Below, piece by piece: positions 51,892 to 60,892 of a stretch of DNA of 64,000 bases; the first letter of the stretch is position 1, and each line of letters opens with the position of its first letter. The stretch lies in assembly GCF_003265305.2 (NCBI RefSeq), contig NZ_CP033459.1, forward strand, positions 930,001-994,000, given 5' to 3'. The notes under the pieces were generated by a model, which did no database searches, was not told where the DNA came from, and was given only the letters and a program-made list of their open reading frames with translations. The stretch is from Pseudoprevotella muciniphila. Its GTDB lineage: Bacteria > Bacteroidota > Bacteroidia > Bacteroidales > Bacteroidaceae. The translations under genes and the position numbers were made by a program.

Positions 51892-53385
51892 TTAATAGTC
51901 CATGTTTGTAAGTCCGAGCGACTTGTCGAGCACGGCATGTGCCAGGCGCACTTCTATCTGTGCATCGATGATGTCGCTTTTAGCCTGCATCCATGCCGTG
52001 TGGGCAGCGAGCACATCGCTTGTGGCAATGACGCCTTCGCGGTGGCCCAGATTGGCAATGCGGAGGTTTTCGGCGGCTTTCTCCATGTTCTTTTTGCTCA
52101 GTTTCAGGCGCTTATTGGCTTCGTTGAGGCGGAAAGTGGACTGATTCACTTGCAGTTCTATTTTTTCCTTCGCTTCGTCGAGTCTGTACTCCTGTATCTT
52201 CGCCTCAGCCTTTGCCGCCTTTATCTTGCTGCGTCCCTCGCCCCAGTTCCAGATGGGCATAGTGCACGTAATGCCGAGCGCCCAGTTGCCGCGCAGTTTG
52301 CTCTCAAAACCGTTGTAGAGCGATGGTGTGGTGAGACCCGCACCACCAATGAGCGCCACGTGCGGCAGATAGTCGGAACGCTGAATGTTGACTTTTTCCT
52401 TGTAGATGTTCGTAGCGAGTTCCAACTGCTGAATTTCCGGGCGGTTGGCAAATGCCGTTTCTATATTAACCTGTGTTTCTGCGTTCTCAATGGGTATGTT
52501 ATCGAGATTTTCGTCTTCGAGCACGATGGGCGCGTTGAGCGGCAGGCCTATGAGTTGGCACAGCAACATGCGCGAGAGCGACAGGCCGTCCTCTACCTTT
52601 GTCTGCATCATCTCCGCCTCGTTCACTTTTACATTCACCGTGAGCAGGTTGGCTTTTGTTGCCACACCATTCTTGAGCATGAGGTCCACGTCGTGTTCCA
52701 AGTGCTGGAGCATACCGAGGTAGTCGTCGGCGAGTTGCTTCTTGCTCACGAGCGACACCACCTGCCAATATGCCTTGTCCACATCAAGCAGTATTTCTTG
52801 TTCCTCAAGTCGCAGTTTCTCGCCGCTGAGTTGCTCGAGATATTTCGTAATGCGCTCGTATGCCATGATTTTTCCGCCCATGTAGAGCGGCTGTTTTAGT
52901 ATCAGCATGGCACCGCCCATGTTGCGGTTGTCGGAGTCAAAGGCATCCACCACGCGCTGACCTGCAGCATTGAGTGCATCGGCTCCGGCGAGTCCCTGTC
53001 CGGAAAATTGTGTGAGCAGGTTCGTAAATTCGGGATATTTCTCGATGATAGGCTGCACCGCCTGCGAGAAGTTGCCCATATTGGCGCTCATGGCGTTATA
53101 CACATTCGTTCCGAGGTTCGACAGCGCATTCTTCTGATCGTTGCTCAAGAGCGAAATCTCGCGCCCCAGCCTGACGTATGACACACTGCCCGACACCTTC
53201 GGCAGTTTGTTCGTCTCAGCCGCCTCGCGCTCGTAGGTGGCTTTGTTCACCTCCTCGCGGCTGATGGCAAGCGTCTTGTTGTTGCGCAATGCCATCTCGC
53301 GACACTCACTGAGCGAATACACCGTCTGTGCCTGCACTGCCACGCCTGCCAAAAAGACCATCAATAAAAGGAGTTTCTTGTTCAT
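51892..53385 (-). CDS. TolC-family outer-membrane efflux protein
   Basis: The 497-residue protein has a signal peptide (1-19, ending AVQA-Q) and the two OEP repeats that form the TolC barrel and helical tunnel: YSLSECREMALRNNKTLAIS in the first, FANRPEIQQLELATNIYKEK in the second. It forms the outer-membrane channel of the exporter with the HlyD adaptor and two permeases downstream. It is the first gene of the operon, with its own promoter at 53414-53445. Confidence 0.93.
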   Translation of the reverse strand: MNKKLLLLMVFLAGVAVQAQTVYSLSECREMALRNNKTLAISREEVNKATYEREAAETNKLPKVSGSVSYVRLGREISLLSNDQKNALSNLGTNVYNAMSANMGNFSQAVQPIIEKYPEFTNLLTQFSGQGLAGADALNAAGQRVVDAFDSDNRNMGGAMLILKQPLYMGGKIMAYERITKYLEQLSGEKLRLEEQEILLDVDKAYWQVVSLVSKKQLADDYLGMLQHLEHDVDLMLKNGVATKANLLTVNVKVNEAEMMQTKVEDGLSLSRMLLCQLIGLPLNAPIVLEDENLDNIPIENAETQVNIETAFANRPEIQQLELATNIYKEKVNIQRSDYLPHVALIGGAGLTTPSLYNGFESKLRGNWALGITCTMPIWNWGEGRSKIKAAKAEAKIQEYRLDEAKEKIELQVNQSTFRLNEANKRLKLSKKNMEKAAENLRIANLGHREGVIATSDVLAAHTAWMQAKSDIIDAQIEVRLAHAVLDKSLGLTNMDY

Positions 53386-53413
53386 CCTTGTCCGTTATGC
53401 TTTATTACAAATG

Positions 53414-53445
53414 CAAAGTTATGTTTTTTTCAAAATTGTGGCAAA
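53414..53445 (-). promoter_or_regulatory. Exporter operon promoter
   Basis: On the minus strand TAACTTTG (53421-53414) fits TAnnTTTG, with TTTG at 53445-53442 as the -33 box at 20-bp spacing. It is 29 bp before the TolC ATG and divergent from the promoter at 53497. Confidence 0.7.
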
Positions 53446-53496
53446 AAATATTGAACAGTGATTTACCTGAACTTCAAATAAACCAGAAAAAATGCT

Positions 53497-53504
53497 TATT
53501 TTTG
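53497..53504 (+). promoter_or_regulatory. HD gene promoter, -7 box
   Basis: TATTTTTG matches TAnnTTTG, 27 bp before the ATG at 53532, and so favours that start over more upstream ones in the open frame. Confidence 0.6.
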
Positions 53505-53531
53505 CACCAATGGCACCATTCCTGTCCCCTC

Positions 53532-54170
53532 ATGGATTATCCCGAACTGAAAAAACACATAGAGGCGAACATCCTGCCGCAGTATGCGCACTTTGATGCA
53601 GCACACCGTCTTGACCATGCTGATGCGGTGATAGCAGCCAGCCTGCGATATGCCCGTTCTTGCGGTGCCGATGAGCAGATGGCTTACGTCATTGCAGCAT
53701 ACCACGACGTGGGGCTGTCGGAGGGACGCGAGATGCACCACTTAGCGAGTGCGCGCATCCTGCTCTCCGACGAGGTGCTCCGCCGTTGGTTCAGCGAGGA
53801 GCAACTGCGCGTGATGGCAGAGGCTGTGGAGGACCACCGCGCCAGTGCCACTCACCCACCCCGCAGCATCTACGGCCGCATAGTGGCAGAAGCCGACCGA
53901 CAGATTGATGCCGACACGGTGATACGCCGCACAGTGCAATACGGACTGACGCACTATCCCGACATGAGTCGCGAAGAGCACTTCGAGCGCATGTGTGCCC
54001 ACCTCCGCGAAAAATACGGCGACGGCGGCTATCTGAAACTCTGGATTAGCGATAGCGATAACGTAGCAAAACTCGAGGAACTGCGAAAAATCATCCGCAA
54101 CGAAGACATCTTGCACCGGAAATTTGAGGAGATAATGGCAGAGAGTACAGGGCTGCTACAACCGCTATAG
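53532..54170 (+). CDS. HD-domain phosphohydrolase
   Basis: The 212-residue protein has HD-domain metal ligands: H..D in HRLDHADAVIAAS, the HD dyad in IAAYHDVGLSEGREMHHLAS, and a later Asp in AEADRQIDADT. The domain covers about residues 20-150. The C-terminal part (GGYLKLWISDSDNVAKLEEL) is helical. Substrates of such small HD proteins are nucleotides or phosphate esters; it cannot be narrowed. The start at 53532 follows the promoter; the frame is open farther upstream. Confidence 0.85.
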   Translation: MDYPELKKHIEANILPQYAHFDAAHRLDHADAVIAASLRYARSCGADEQMAYVIAAYHDVGLSEGREMHHLASARILLSDEVLRRWFSEEQLRVMAEAVEDHRASATHPPRSIYGRIVAEADRQIDADTVIRRTVQYGLTHYPDMSREEHFERMCAHLREKYGDGGYLKLWISDSDNVAKLEELRKIIRNEDILHRKFEEIMAESTGLLQPL

Positions 54171-54215
54171 TATCTATAGTTTCTATAGTTTCTATAGCTG
54201 CTATAACTATCTATT
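54168..54215. repeat. Short tandem CTATAGTTT repeat
   Basis: Four degenerate copies of a 10-bp CTATAGTTT unit overlap the HD gene stop codon. Same family as 6037-6081 and 17617-17670. Confidence 0.7.
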
Positions 54216-54228
54216 TCAAAAAAAAACA

Positions 54229-54236
54229 TACCTTTG
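54229..54236 (+). promoter_or_regulatory. Sel1 gene promoter, -7 box
   Basis: TACCTTTG matches TAnnTTTG, 33 bp before the ATG at 54270. Confidence 0.6.
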
Positions 54237-54269
54237 CGAAAACATTGTAAAAACTAAAAAACAGACACC

Positions 54270-54968
54270 ATGAAAAAAATCATCTTATTATTATTGTTGG
54301 CAGTGGCACTGCCTACGATGCTTTTGGCTCAGATTAAGCCCACAGAAGCACAGTTTGCTGCCCTCAAATATAAAGCGCAGCAAGGCGACCCCGAGGCACA
54401 GTACAACCTGGGCTACTGCTACGAGAAAGGCTGGTTCGTAGGGCAACATTATGCCGAAGCCCTCGAATGGTACATGAAATCTGCCAAACAAGGCTATGCC
54501 GTGGCACAATGGAACGTAGGCTACTACTATGCCGAAGGTATCAGCGTGGAGCAGAACTACATCGAGGCCGTGAAGTGGTATAAATTGGCTGCCGACCAAG
54601 GCGACCACCGCGCCATGCACAACCTCGCCGTGTGCTACGAATGGGGACGCGGCGTAGGCGGCCCCAACGTGGAGAAAGCAGTGGAACTCTACAAGAAAGC
54701 CGCTGCATTGGGCGATATTCAAGCCATATACAACATGGGTGTGTGCTACGAAACGGGTACCAACGTGCCACAGGACTACTACAAGGCTGTGGAATACTAC
54801 GAAAAGGGCGCAAAACTGGGACACGGCGCATCGCAGTACAACCTCGCTTGCTGCTACTACGACGGCACAGGTGTGGCAAAGGATAAGAAAAAAGCCAAAG
54901 AACTCTTCAAACTCGCCAAGAAAAACGGCATAGAAGAGGCCAAAGCAGCGCTGAAGAAAATAAAGTAG
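54270..54968 (+). CDS. Secreted Sel1-repeat protein
   Basis: The 232-residue protein has a signal peptide (1-20, ending LLA-Q) and about five or six Sel1 repeats over residues 28-225, with the pattern A-x-x-x-L-G-x-C-Y-x-x-G throughout (EAQYNLGYCYEKGWFVGQ, then AQWNVGYYYAEGISVEQN). It is a shorter relative of the protein at 25272-26306; here the repeats have diverged more. It is expected to act as a periplasmic protein scaffold. Confidence 0.88.
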   Translation: MKKIILLLLLAVALPTMLLAQIKPTEAQFAALKYKAQQGDPEAQYNLGYCYEKGWFVGQHYAEALEWYMKSAKQGYAVAQWNVGYYYAEGISVEQNYIEAVKWYKLAADQGDHRAMHNLAVCYEWGRGVGGPNVEKAVELYKKAAALGDIQAIYNMGVCYETGTNVPQDYYKAVEYYEKGAKLGHGASQYNLACCYYDGTGVAKDKKKAKELFKLAKKNGIEEAKAALKKIK

Positions 54969-54992
54969 TGTTCTCCCTGCCACGCCTCAATA

Positions 54993-56048
54993 ATGAATAA
55001 AAATAGTATAGAAAACTTCGGAAAAGTACTTTCGCGAACGTTGATTTTGGATTTGCGCCAGATTATTGAGCAGGCGCGAAACCATATTGCCGCCACAGCC
55101 AACTATGAGTTGACAATGATGTATTGGCATATAGGAGAGAGAATAAATAGAGACATACTTGACAAAAAGCGTGCAGAATATGGAAAACAAATTATCGAAT
55201 CGCTTTCACAACAATTACAAGTTGAGTATGGGAAGAAAGGGTTTGAGACACGAAACATCAGGAGAATGATGCAGTTTGCTACACTTTTCCCTGAAGAACA
55301 AATTGTGTCGCAGGTGGCGACACAATTGACTTGGTCCCATTTTATAGAGGTTTTACATATCAAGAACGACATTCAACGTGAATTTTACATCACTTTGGCT
55401 GCCTCTGAAAGATGGGGACGGAATCGACTTCGCAAGGAGATAGACAGCATGCTCTTCGAGCGCACTGCCATCAGCGACAAACCCGAAGAATACATCAAGA
55501 AAGAACTATCTAATTTGCGAGATAACAACAAGATAAGTCCAGACCTTATATTTAAGAGTCCTTACTTTCTGGAGTTCACAGGCTTAACAGGAATGTATAG
55601 CGAAAAGGACCTGGAGGAAAGCCTTGTCGCTCATTTAGAACAATTTATCATTGAGTTGGGTAATGGTTTCAGTTTTATTGCCAGGCAGAAAAGAATGATT
55701 ATTGACGGAGAGGACTTCTATCTCGACTTACTATTTTATCATCGTCGTTTACATCGTTTAATAGCCATCGACTTAAAATTAGGTCGCTTTAAAGCGCAAT
55801 ATAAAGGACAAATGGAACTATATCTACGCTGGCTTGAGAAAAACGAAATGGAGAAAGGAGAAGAAACTCCACTTGGGTTGTTGCTTTGCACTGAAGGTGG
55901 AGAAGAACAGATAGAACTTCTGCAACTTGACAAGTCGGGCATCAAAGTAGCACAATACATGACCGAGTTGCCTCCGCGAGAAATACTGATGCGCCAAATC
56001 CGGGAATCTCTTAAAGCGACAAAAGCGCGATTGGAAAACTATGAATAG
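54993..56048 (+). CDS. DUF1016 (YhcG-type) PD-(D/E)xK nuclease-domain protein
   Basis: The 351-residue protein has the DUF1016 N-terminal helical domain (LTMMYWHIGERINRDIL, then GFETRNIRRMMQFATLFP) and the C-terminal PD-(D/E)xK nuclease-like domain (QKRMIIDGEDFYLDLLFYHR, then AIDLKLGRFKAQYKGQME), where D and the E/D-x-K residues form the core. Family members occur in mobile or defence-linked settings, including restriction-modification loci, but no such partner is next to this one. Base composition is lower in G+C than its neighbours, which fits horizontal gain. Confidence 0.9.
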   Translation: MNKNSIENFGKVLSRTLILDLRQIIEQARNHIAATANYELTMMYWHIGERINRDILDKKRAEYGKQIIESLSQQLQVEYGKKGFETRNIRRMMQFATLFPEEQIVSQVATQLTWSHFIEVLHIKNDIQREFYITLAASERWGRNRLRKEIDSMLFERTAISDKPEEYIKKELSNLRDNNKISPDLIFKSPYFLEFTGLTGMYSEKDLEESLVAHLEQFIIELGNGFSFIARQKRMIIDGEDFYLDLLFYHRRLHRLIAIDLKLGRFKAQYKGQMELYLRWLEKNEMEKGEETPLGLLLCTEGGEEQIELLQLDKSGIKVAQYMTELPPREILMRQIRESLKATKARLENYE

Positions 56049-56105
56049 ACATTAGGAAGGAAGTAATCTGCCCTATAGTTAAAAAATGCAAGTTCCACTT
56101 TGCAT

Positions 56106-56171
56106 TTTGCCATATCAAAAGTAGTTCGTATCTTTGCCCCGATGTGCGCTCGTTTTGAGCACCATCGGGGC
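56106..56171 (+). promoter_or_regulatory. Promoter and 5' hairpin of the M15-like gene
   Basis: TTTG at 56106-56109 and TATCTTTG at 56129-56136 match -33/-7 with 19-bp spacing. A hairpin begins right at the -7 box end: GCCCCGATG (56136-56144) pairs with CATCGGGGC (56163-56171), with a second inner stem GCTC/GAGC. Transcription starting about 56142 would lose part of the outer stem, so it more likely acts on DNA or as a terminator for the upstream gene. Confidence 0.6.
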
Positions 56172-56215
56172 AGTTTTCGCCACTAAAAAAGGAAAAGGAT
56201 CTACATTTTTTCGAT

Positions 56216-56767
56216 ATGGCATCACGCAAAGAACATTACACGCGATGTACGAAAAAGGCGCTTGTCCTTGTTGCACTCCTGCTGTGTAGCATCTTCCCAA
56301 GTGCCGTTAGCATCAACTACTCCGCTAACGGTATCAACATCTCCGGAAAAGACATTCCCCGCGCTGCCGTGAACAAGATTGTCAGGATGACAGGTTATCA
56401 GGGCAACATCGTCATCAGCAGCGTGGCGCGTACCCCCGAGCAACAGGCACGTTGCATGCTCAACAACATCAAGAGCAACGGCATGGACGAGCAGCGCAAG
56501 ACTTACAAGTACGAAGGTCAGCAAGTGCTCAATGCCTACAACCCTAACCTCTCCGACGAAGAGAACATCTGTCGTATGACGCAGAAAATCAAGGAAGTGG
56601 GGCCGCACCGCGTGTCGCGCCACTGTGTGGCATCGGGCAACCTGTGTGTCTTCGATGTAGAGAAAAGCAGCCTCTCGAATGTAGCCACTTTCAAGCAAAG
56701 CATACGCACGATAGCCGAGTTGGTGCTCGACGAGAACAACTGCGTGCACGTAGAAATGCGTCTATAA
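56216..56767 (+). CDS. Exported protein, possible M15-type peptidase
   Basis: The 183-residue protein has a signal or anchor (about residues 12-32, ALVLVALLLCSIFPSAVS). The mature region holds ISSVARTPEQQARCMLNNI, then S134-R-H136 (HRVSRHCVASGNLCVFDVE, with D147) and a C-terminal H178-x-E180 (CVHVEMRL). The S-x-H ... D ... H-x-E order resembles M15 D-Ala-D-Ala peptidases, but the spacing between H136 and D147 is four residues longer than in the classical motif. The assignment is tentative. The phosphatase gene starts 28 bp after the stop and is likely co-transcribed. Confidence 0.55.
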   Translation: MASRKEHYTRCTKKALVLVALLLCSIFPSAVSINYSANGINISGKDIPRAAVNKIVRMTGYQGNIVISSVARTPEQQARCMLNNIKSNGMDEQRKTYKYEGQQVLNAYNPNLSDEENICRMTQKIKEVGPHRVSRHCVASGNLCVFDVEKSSLSNVATFKQSIRTIAELVLDENNCVHVEMRL

Positions 56768-56794
56768 ACAAAAACACAACATCAAAAGATATAA

Positions 56795-57961
56795 ATGAAG
56801 AAAACCTTTCTTTTTGCTTTTGCGCTTATAGCAACAACCGCCTTTGCACAGACCGACATCGACGATATCGAGGTGATAAACATAGAGAACAAGGCTGTGC
56901 AGGACTACATGGCAGACAAGACCTACGAGACGAATTCCAACTATGCCCAGACGGTCATCAACAAGTATAACAAGACTGCCATCTATGGCAAGAAACTCTA
57001 TTGGCCCAACGGCAAGGAAGTACGTTGGGAACCCTCTACTTCGGCAGCAAACATAGCCGAGATACGCATCACGGTCAGCGAGAACGTGAATTTCACCGAC
57101 TCCGTTACCCACAACCCCGACAGCAAGGATGTCAGTTCCTTCGTCATCCGCAACACCATCCCCAACCGTATCTACTACTACAAGGTTGAGGAAATACTGA
57201 ACAGCGGCGAAGTGAGATACCGCACCGACGGTGTGTTCCGCACCATCGGTCAGGTGCGCATGATTCAGGTGCGCAACTGCGGCAACGTGCGCGACCTCGG
57301 CGGTTGGCCCACACAGTACGGCAAGCCCGTCAAATACGGCTACCTCTACCGCAGCGCGAGCCTCGACCGCATCACACCCGAAGGGCGCCACGACTTTGCC
57401 GGTAACCTCAACGTAGGCGCAGAACTCGACCTGCGCTCCGAATCGCGCCTGAAGCAATCACGTTTGGGCAGCGACAAGGGACTACTCGTCCTGCCGCACA
57501 ATGCCGGACTTGCCGGACTGAGAGACAAGAAGTACGTTTACGTGAAAGATCTGCGCTTCCTGAGCGAATACCTCAAGAAGGGTGTGGCAGTGAACTGGCA
57601 CTGCGCCATAGGCTGCGACCGCTGCGGCGCCGTGAGTTTCCTCATCGAGGGACTGCTCGGCATGAGCGAGATAGACCTCTGCCGCGACTTCGAACTCTCC
57701 ACACTGAGCCTCTCGGAGAAAAACCTGCGTCCGAGGAGCCACATCAGCAGCATGATGAAATACATCAAGAACTTCGGAGAGCCCGACAACCTGGCACAGT
57801 GTTTCTACAACTACTGGCTCAGCCTCGGTGTGGATAAGGAAGAACTCAACTGGTTCATACGCACCATCCTCGACGTGGACGACGAACAGATTGCAGCCAC
57901 ACTGCAACTCTACGAACCGAAGGACGCTGAAGAAGAAGCAGACTACGACGAAGTGAGATAA
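56795..57961 (+). CDS. Secreted tyrosine-phosphatase-like protein
   Basis: The 388-residue protein has a signal peptide (1-18, ending FA-Q), an N-terminal beta domain (about 45-150, Fn3-like) and a Y_phosphatase3-type domain from about 155: VRNCGNVRDLGGWPT, YLYRSASLDRIT, DLRSESRL, and the P-loop HCAIGCDRCGA, with nucleophile C270 and R276. The usual HCxxGKDRTG has C in place of K and of T here, but the C-x5-R core is intact. Such enzymes remove phosphate from tyrosine, inositol or lipids outside the cytosol. The C-terminus is acidic (EPKDAEEEADYDE). Confidence 0.85.
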   Translation: MKKTFLFAFALIATTAFAQTDIDDIEVINIENKAVQDYMADKTYETNSNYAQTVINKYNKTAIYGKKLYWPNGKEVRWEPSTSAANIAEIRITVSENVNFTDSVTHNPDSKDVSSFVIRNTIPNRIYYYKVEEILNSGEVRYRTDGVFRTIGQVRMIQVRNCGNVRDLGGWPTQYGKPVKYGYLYRSASLDRITPEGRHDFAGNLNVGAELDLRSESRLKQSRLGSDKGLLVLPHNAGLAGLRDKKYVYVKDLRFLSEYLKKGVAVNWHCAIGCDRCGAVSFLIEGLLGMSEIDLCRDFELSTLSLSEKNLRPRSHISSMMKYIKNFGEPDNLAQCFYNYWLSLGVDKEELNWFIRTILDVDDEQIAATLQLYEPKDAEEEADYDEVR

Positions 57962-57986
57962 ACCCTACACACAAAGACCAACTTTA

Positions 57987-58177
57987 GGTATGTTCTATTA
58001 ATTATGTTGAGACGTTTTATAGAGTTGTTTTCAGTAGGTTGCTATTTTGAATGAGGGAGCGTAGCGGGCTACGTAACCGAGTGAAAAAGAGCAAGATACG
58101 GAAACAAAACATAACAACGACCAACATGTAACATATCTGAAGAATACAAACAAATATCAGAATTAATAGAACATACC
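57987..58177. mobile_element. MITE-2 (191 bp, 17-bp perfect terminal inverted repeats)
   Basis: The left end GGTATGTTCTATTAATT and the right end AATTAATAGAACATACC are perfect inverted repeats of 17 bp. The flanks both read TTTA (57983-57986 and 58178-58181), a likely 4-bp target duplication. The interior has a GTAGCGGGCTAC hairpin and no gene. It fills most of the 242-bp gap before the CotH gene and would carry or displace its promoter. Confidence 0.87.
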
Positions 58178-58203
58178 TTTAATCACCAATCTTTAATATA
58201 ACC

Positions 58204-60816
58204 ATGTCATTCTTCTCTCTACGCCATACGGCCATAAGCCTTTCCACACTGACTTTGCTGGCTGCCCTGCTCCTTTCCTCGTGCGATGAAGCAGGCACCA
58301 TCGACCTCACGCGCAGCGACGACTTCGACAAGGAAATTGTCATCAACGAAGTCATGGCATCCAACCGGACAGGTCTGCTCGCTGCCGATGGCAACCTCTA
58401 CGACTGGGTAGAGGTAAAGAACGTGTCCGACAAGGCCATTTCCCTCGCCGACTATGCTCTTGCCACAGTGAAATACCCGAAAGACAAGAGCGCCAAGAAA
58501 AAGAAGAAAGGCGAGAAAGGAGAAGAGGCTGCCGACAGTGTCTCCAACGAGAATACTGAAAAGCACCACATGACCGATGCCAAAGGCAAAAAGGACAAGA
58601 AAGACAAGAAAGACAAGAAGGACAAAGCGAACGCCCCCGTTGTGGACAGCCTGGGCGGTGTGCTACTGACATGGGATTTCCCCAAAATGGAATTGGCACC
58701 GGGCGAATGTATGCTCGTCTTTGCATCAAAACTGCCCGAAAACAGTACGGATAAAGAATTGCATGCCTCTTTCAAATTAGGTTCGAAGAATGGCGTGGTA
58801 CAACTCATCAAGAAAGGTAAGTACATCATGTCGGAAGCGAAATTCGGCGACCTCAATGGCGACCAATGCCTGCGCCGACTTACCGACGGTTCATACGAAA
58901 AGAGTTACATGCAGACACCTGGTACGGACAACGATGCGAAAGGTTACGAAGCCTACAATGTAACCATTGAGAAACAGCGCAAAAGTCCGCTCCGTATCTG
59001 GGAACTTCAGGCTAAAGGGAAAAAGCACGAAACATGGATTGAACTTCAGAACACGTCCAACACCCCCATCAACCTGCAGGAATACTGCCTCACCACCAAG
59101 CCCACGAAGGCAGACCGTTGGCAGTTTCCTAACCGGACATTGCAGCCTGGTGAAAGATATGTTGTCGATTGCGGCAAAGCGAATTTCAAGATTAAAGGCT
59201 CCTGTTGTGTGCTCTTGCTCAAGGGCGAACAGTTTATGGACGGTCTGTGCTCCCACCATGCCCCCTACGGCGTCACCATGGGGCGCGTGGAAGGCAAACA
59301 AGGTTTTTTCTACTTCACCTCGCCCACACGCAACGAAGTCAACACCTCAAAGGCATACCGCTTCATAGCCGACAAACCCCTATTCAGCGAACTGCCTGGC
59401 GTATATGCTGAGAAGAAAAGCCTGCAACTGAAAATCAACACCCACGGCTATACCGTACACTACACGCTCGACGGCAGTGAGCCTACAAAGGACTCACCCA
59501 TCTACAAGGATGCCATCCGCATCGACTCATCGTGCGTGGTACGCGCCTTCTGCGAAGGCGACTCCACGAGCATGAGCAGCCACATCGCCACAGCCACCTA
59601 TCTCATCGGTCAGGAACACGACCTGGCGGTGATGTGTATTTCCGTCAACCATAACGACCTCTACGACTATCGTAGCGGCATCTATGTGTCCGGTCCGGGC
59701 GGCGGTGGCCCCTACCCCCACGAAGGTGCCAACTATTGGAAACAATGGTGGAAAAAGGCGCATGTGGAATTCTTCGACGGCAAAGAAGGTTTCCAGGCTG
59801 ACTGCGGACTCGCCATCTTCGGCGGATTCTCACGCACATTGGAAAAGAAATCATTCAAAATAAAGTTCAACGACAAGTTCGGGCCATCGAAAGTAACCTA
59901 CGACTTCTTTGGCGACGGACAACCGCTTGAATTCAAAAACTTAGTACTGCGTTCCGGCTCACAGGACATGGGCGGAGTAATGGTGCGCGACGAGTTCTTC
60001 ACCAGCCTCATGCAGCCAGAATGTCCCACATTGCTCACACAGAAGTATCGCCCCGTAGCGCTCTACATCAACGGATCCTACTTCGGGCTCTACTACATCC
60101 GCGAGAAAATAGACAAGCATTTCGTGGCACGCAAACTCAACACCACGAACGATTCCATCTCCATCATCATGTCGAAAGGCTACTGCGAAGAAGGCACCAA
60201 GACGAAGTTTACGGAACTCATGAACTTTGCACGCAACAACGACCTCTCGAAGAAGGAGAACTATGACCGCATCTGCCAGATGATTGACATCAACAGTGTC
60301 ATCGACCAGAAAATTGGTGAAATCTATTCAAGCAATGTCGATGTAGGCAACATACGTTATGTCCGCTCCGATGATGCAAACAGCGATAAGAAATGGTACA
60401 TCGTCTATTACGACCTCGACCTCACATGGTCCAGCAGCGGCACAAAGCCAGCGTCATTCTACCTCCGCCCGGGCGATTCCGAATCGGGCATACACAATGT
60501 GCTCGTAGGCAACTTACTCAAGAACAGCGACTTCCGACAACTCTTCCTGCAACGCCTCTCACACCATCTCCACAAGACTATCTCTGCCAATAATGCCACC
60601 AAAGTGTTCGACGGCATCACCGGCACCATCAAGCAGGAAATGAAACTCAACTGCAAGCGATGGCCCAAACTCCTCGTCTATGAGAAGTGGGAAAAGAATC
60701 TCGCCGATTTCAAGGAAAAAATCAACAAGAGAGACAAAGAAGTGCTCGACGACCTGCGCAAAGAACTCGCCATCACACCCGAAGAAAACAAAAAATACTT
60801 CGGCGACCTGGAATAG
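58204..60816 (+). CDS. CotH/lamin-tail lipoprotein
   Basis: The 870-residue protein has a lipoprotein signal peptide (lipobox LSSC, Cys at about residue 27). Next come a lamin-tail domain (INEVMASNRTGLLAADGNLY, then DWVEVKNVSDKAISLADYAL) interrupted by a Lys-rich stretch at about 97-143 (KSAKKKKKGEKGEE and KKDKKDKKDKKDK), a second lamin-tail domain (about 255-390), a chitobiase/FN3-like C-terminal domain, and a CotH kinase domain (about 520-830, FKIKFNDKFGPSKVTYDFFG, then YLNGSYFGLYYIREKID-like). CotH proteins are atypical protein kinases of spore coats and bacterial surfaces. It likely sits on the outer-membrane surface. Confidence 0.88.
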   Translation: MSFFSLRHTAISLSTLTLLAALLLSSCDEAGTIDLTRSDDFDKEIVINEVMASNRTGLLAADGNLYDWVEVKNVSDKAISLADYALATVKYPKDKSAKKKKKGEKGEEAADSVSNENTEKHHMTDAKGKKDKKDKKDKKDKANAPVVDSLGGVLLTWDFPKMELAPGECMLVFASKLPENSTDKELHASFKLGSKNGVVQLIKKGKYIMSEAKFGDLNGDQCLRRLTDGSYEKSYMQTPGTDNDAKGYEAYNVTIEKQRKSPLRIWELQAKGKKHETWIELQNTSNTPINLQEYCLTTKPTKADRWQFPNRTLQPGERYVVDCGKANFKIKGSCCVLLLKGEQFMDGLCSHHAPYGVTMGRVEGKQGFFYFTSPTRNEVNTSKAYRFIADKPLFSELPGVYAEKKSLQLKINTHGYTVHYTLDGSEPTKDSPIYKDAIRIDSSCVVRAFCEGDSTSMSSHIATATYLIGQEHDLAVMCISVNHNDLYDYRSGIYVSGPGGGGPYPHEGANYWKQWWKKAHVEFFDGKEGFQADCGLAIFGGFSRTLEKKSFKIKFNDKFGPSKVTYDFFGDGQPLEFKNLVLRSGSQDMGGVMVRDEFFTSLMQPECPTLLTQKYRPVALYINGSYFGLYYIREKIDKHFVARKLNTTNDSISIIMSKGYCEEGTKTKFTELMNFARNNDLSKKENYDRICQMIDINSVIDQKIGEIYSSNVDVGNIRYVRSDDANSDKKWYIVYYDLDLTWSSSGTKPASFYLRPGDSESGIHNVLVGNLLKNSDFRQLFLQRLSHHLHKTISANNATKVFDGITGTIKQEMKLNCKRWPKLLVYEKWEKNLADFKEKINKRDKEVLDDLRKELAITPEENKKYFGDLE

Positions 60817-60822
60817 TCCTCA

Positions 60823-60859
60823 CCTGTCCCCTTTGCTGCAACACTCTTGCAGCAAAGAA
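60823..60859. repeat. Hairpin repeat upstream of the third HUH transposase
   Basis: CTTTGCTGCAA (60831-60841) and TTGCAGCAAAG (60847-60857) form a perfect 11-bp stem with a CACTC loop, preceded by CCTGTCCC. It ends 34 bp before the transposase ATG. An almost identical copy lies inside the transposase gene at 61303-61339. Confidence 0.85.
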
Positions 60860-60892
60860 TACAATAAAGGAAGAAAAAAGAAAGAAAAAAAG

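Noticed and set aside
59205-59411. Small plus-strand frames inside CotH and GH85 genes
   Set aside because: They are out-of-frame shadows in strongly coding regions without start signals.
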